From NCBI GenBank assembly GCA_964646225.1, contig CAZYAD010000060.1, forward strand, positions 1-6,264: a stretch of DNA of 6,264 nt. Reading direction: 5' to 3'. Within the stretch, counting starts at the first letter, position 1; each line of letters begins with the position of its first letter. Under the pieces are notes generated by a model. It was not told where the DNA came from. It saw only the letters and a list, made by a program, of their open reading frames with translations, and did no database searches. Both the position numbers and the translations under genes were made by a program. The stretch is from UBA4644 sp964646225. GTDB lineage: Bacteria > Bacillota > Clostridia > Oscillospirales > Butyricicoccaceae. This document shows, piece by piece, positions 5,988 through 6,264 of the stretch.

Positions 5988-6264
5988 ATGGCTATGAAAG
6001 GCAACAAGTACGGTTCTCACCGCGTTATCGAGCCCAAGGGCGTCCTGACTCAGGCTGCCTGGAAGGTCGACAACGACATGACCAAGCGTTATTCCAACGA
6101 GATCATCTGCAATGTCACTTCTCTGAATGTTGACTCCGCTTCCTTCACTCAGATCGAGGAGGCCTGCGGCGGCGACGAGCAGAAGATCGGCGAAATGATC
6201 ATGGGCATTGTCGCTGAGCGCGGCAAGCAGCAGAACCCCGTCACCGGTTCCGGCGGTATGTTCA
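5988..6264 (+). CDS. kdd: L-erythro-3,5-diaminohexanoate dehydrogenase (Kdd), N-terminal part
   Basis: The gene runs off the right edge: 92 complete codons of a family of about 345 residues are present. The ATG at 5988 has AGGAGG at 5973-5978, 9 nt upstream; a second ATG two codons later is less well placed. Kdd oxidatively deaminates 3,5-diaminohexanoate with NAD(P)+ to 3-keto-5-aminohexanoate, feeding Kce. Recognisable family segments are KYGSHRVIEPKGVL (7-20), LNVDSASFTQIEEACGGD (46-63) and IVAERGKQQNPVTGSGGMF (74-92). The last lies ahead of the nucleotide-binding region, which is outside the window, so cofactor choice cannot be judged. The 51-nt gap after kce is AT-rich and shows no terminator, so kal, kce and kdd should be one transcript. 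The call rests on remembered family sequence together with the kal-kce context. Confidence 0.9.
   Translation, partial: MAMKGNKYGSHRVIEPKGVLTQAAWKVDNDMTKRYSNEIICNVTSLNVDSASFTQIEEACGGDEQKIGEMIMGIVAERGKQQNPVTGSGGMF

Noticed and set aside
1..6264. Search for mobile elements, CRISPR repeats and tRNA or rRNA genes
   Set aside because: No transposase, integrase, terminal inverted repeats, regularly spaced repeats or tRNA-like cloverleaf was seen on either strand by reading.

Overview
The window looks like part of the chromosome of an anaerobic, amino-acid-fermenting, butyrate-forming Firmicute. Coding DNA is GC-rich (C or G at most third positions), while the non-coding leaders are AT-rich. The lepA-hemW pair is typical of Firmicutes, and the rest is the lysine-to-butyrate fermentation pathway. 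High-GC Oscillospiraceae of the Intestinimonas/Flavonifractor kind would fit, but the genus is an inference from composition and gene content only. All genes lie on the + strand.

Positions 1-4293 form one tightly packed gene string: the 3' part of lepA (elongation factor 4), hemW (radical-SAM heme chaperone family), kamB (P-loop protein) and kamC (MutS-like ATPase). Gaps are 1 nt, 21 nt and a 4-nt ATGA overlap, with no room for a terminator or a clear promoter between them. KamB and KamC are the pair associated with B12-dependent lysine 5,6-aminomutase and are thought to reactivate it.

Positions 4294-4667 are a regulatory region. It holds a perfect-consensus housekeeping promoter (TTGACA, 17 bp, TATAAT), a complete five-helix lysine riboswitch with its L2-L3 kissing pair, and an intrinsic terminator. 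The 5' arm of the terminator directly reuses the 3' strand of riboswitch helix P1. Lysine binding and termination should therefore exclude each other, which predicts an ON switch: lysine turns the genes on. This is the opposite of the usual lysine riboswitch on biosynthesis genes, and it makes sense for a degradation operon.

Positions 4668-6264 hold the start of the lysine fermentation operon: kal (3-aminobutyryl-CoA ammonia-lyase), kce (3-keto-5-aminohexanoate cleavage enzyme) and the first 92 codons of kdd (3,5-diaminohexanoate dehydrogenase), which runs off the window. Together they act as Kdd, then Kce, then Kal, turning 3,5-diaminohexanoate into acetoacetate and crotonyl-CoA. The two aminomutases (KamA, KamDE) that feed them are not in the window and probably lie downstream.

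The most interesting points are the ON-type lysine riboswitch and the position of kamBC. These genes sit upstream of the riboswitch, joined to the lepA-hemW housekeeping string, rather than inside the lysine-controlled operon.
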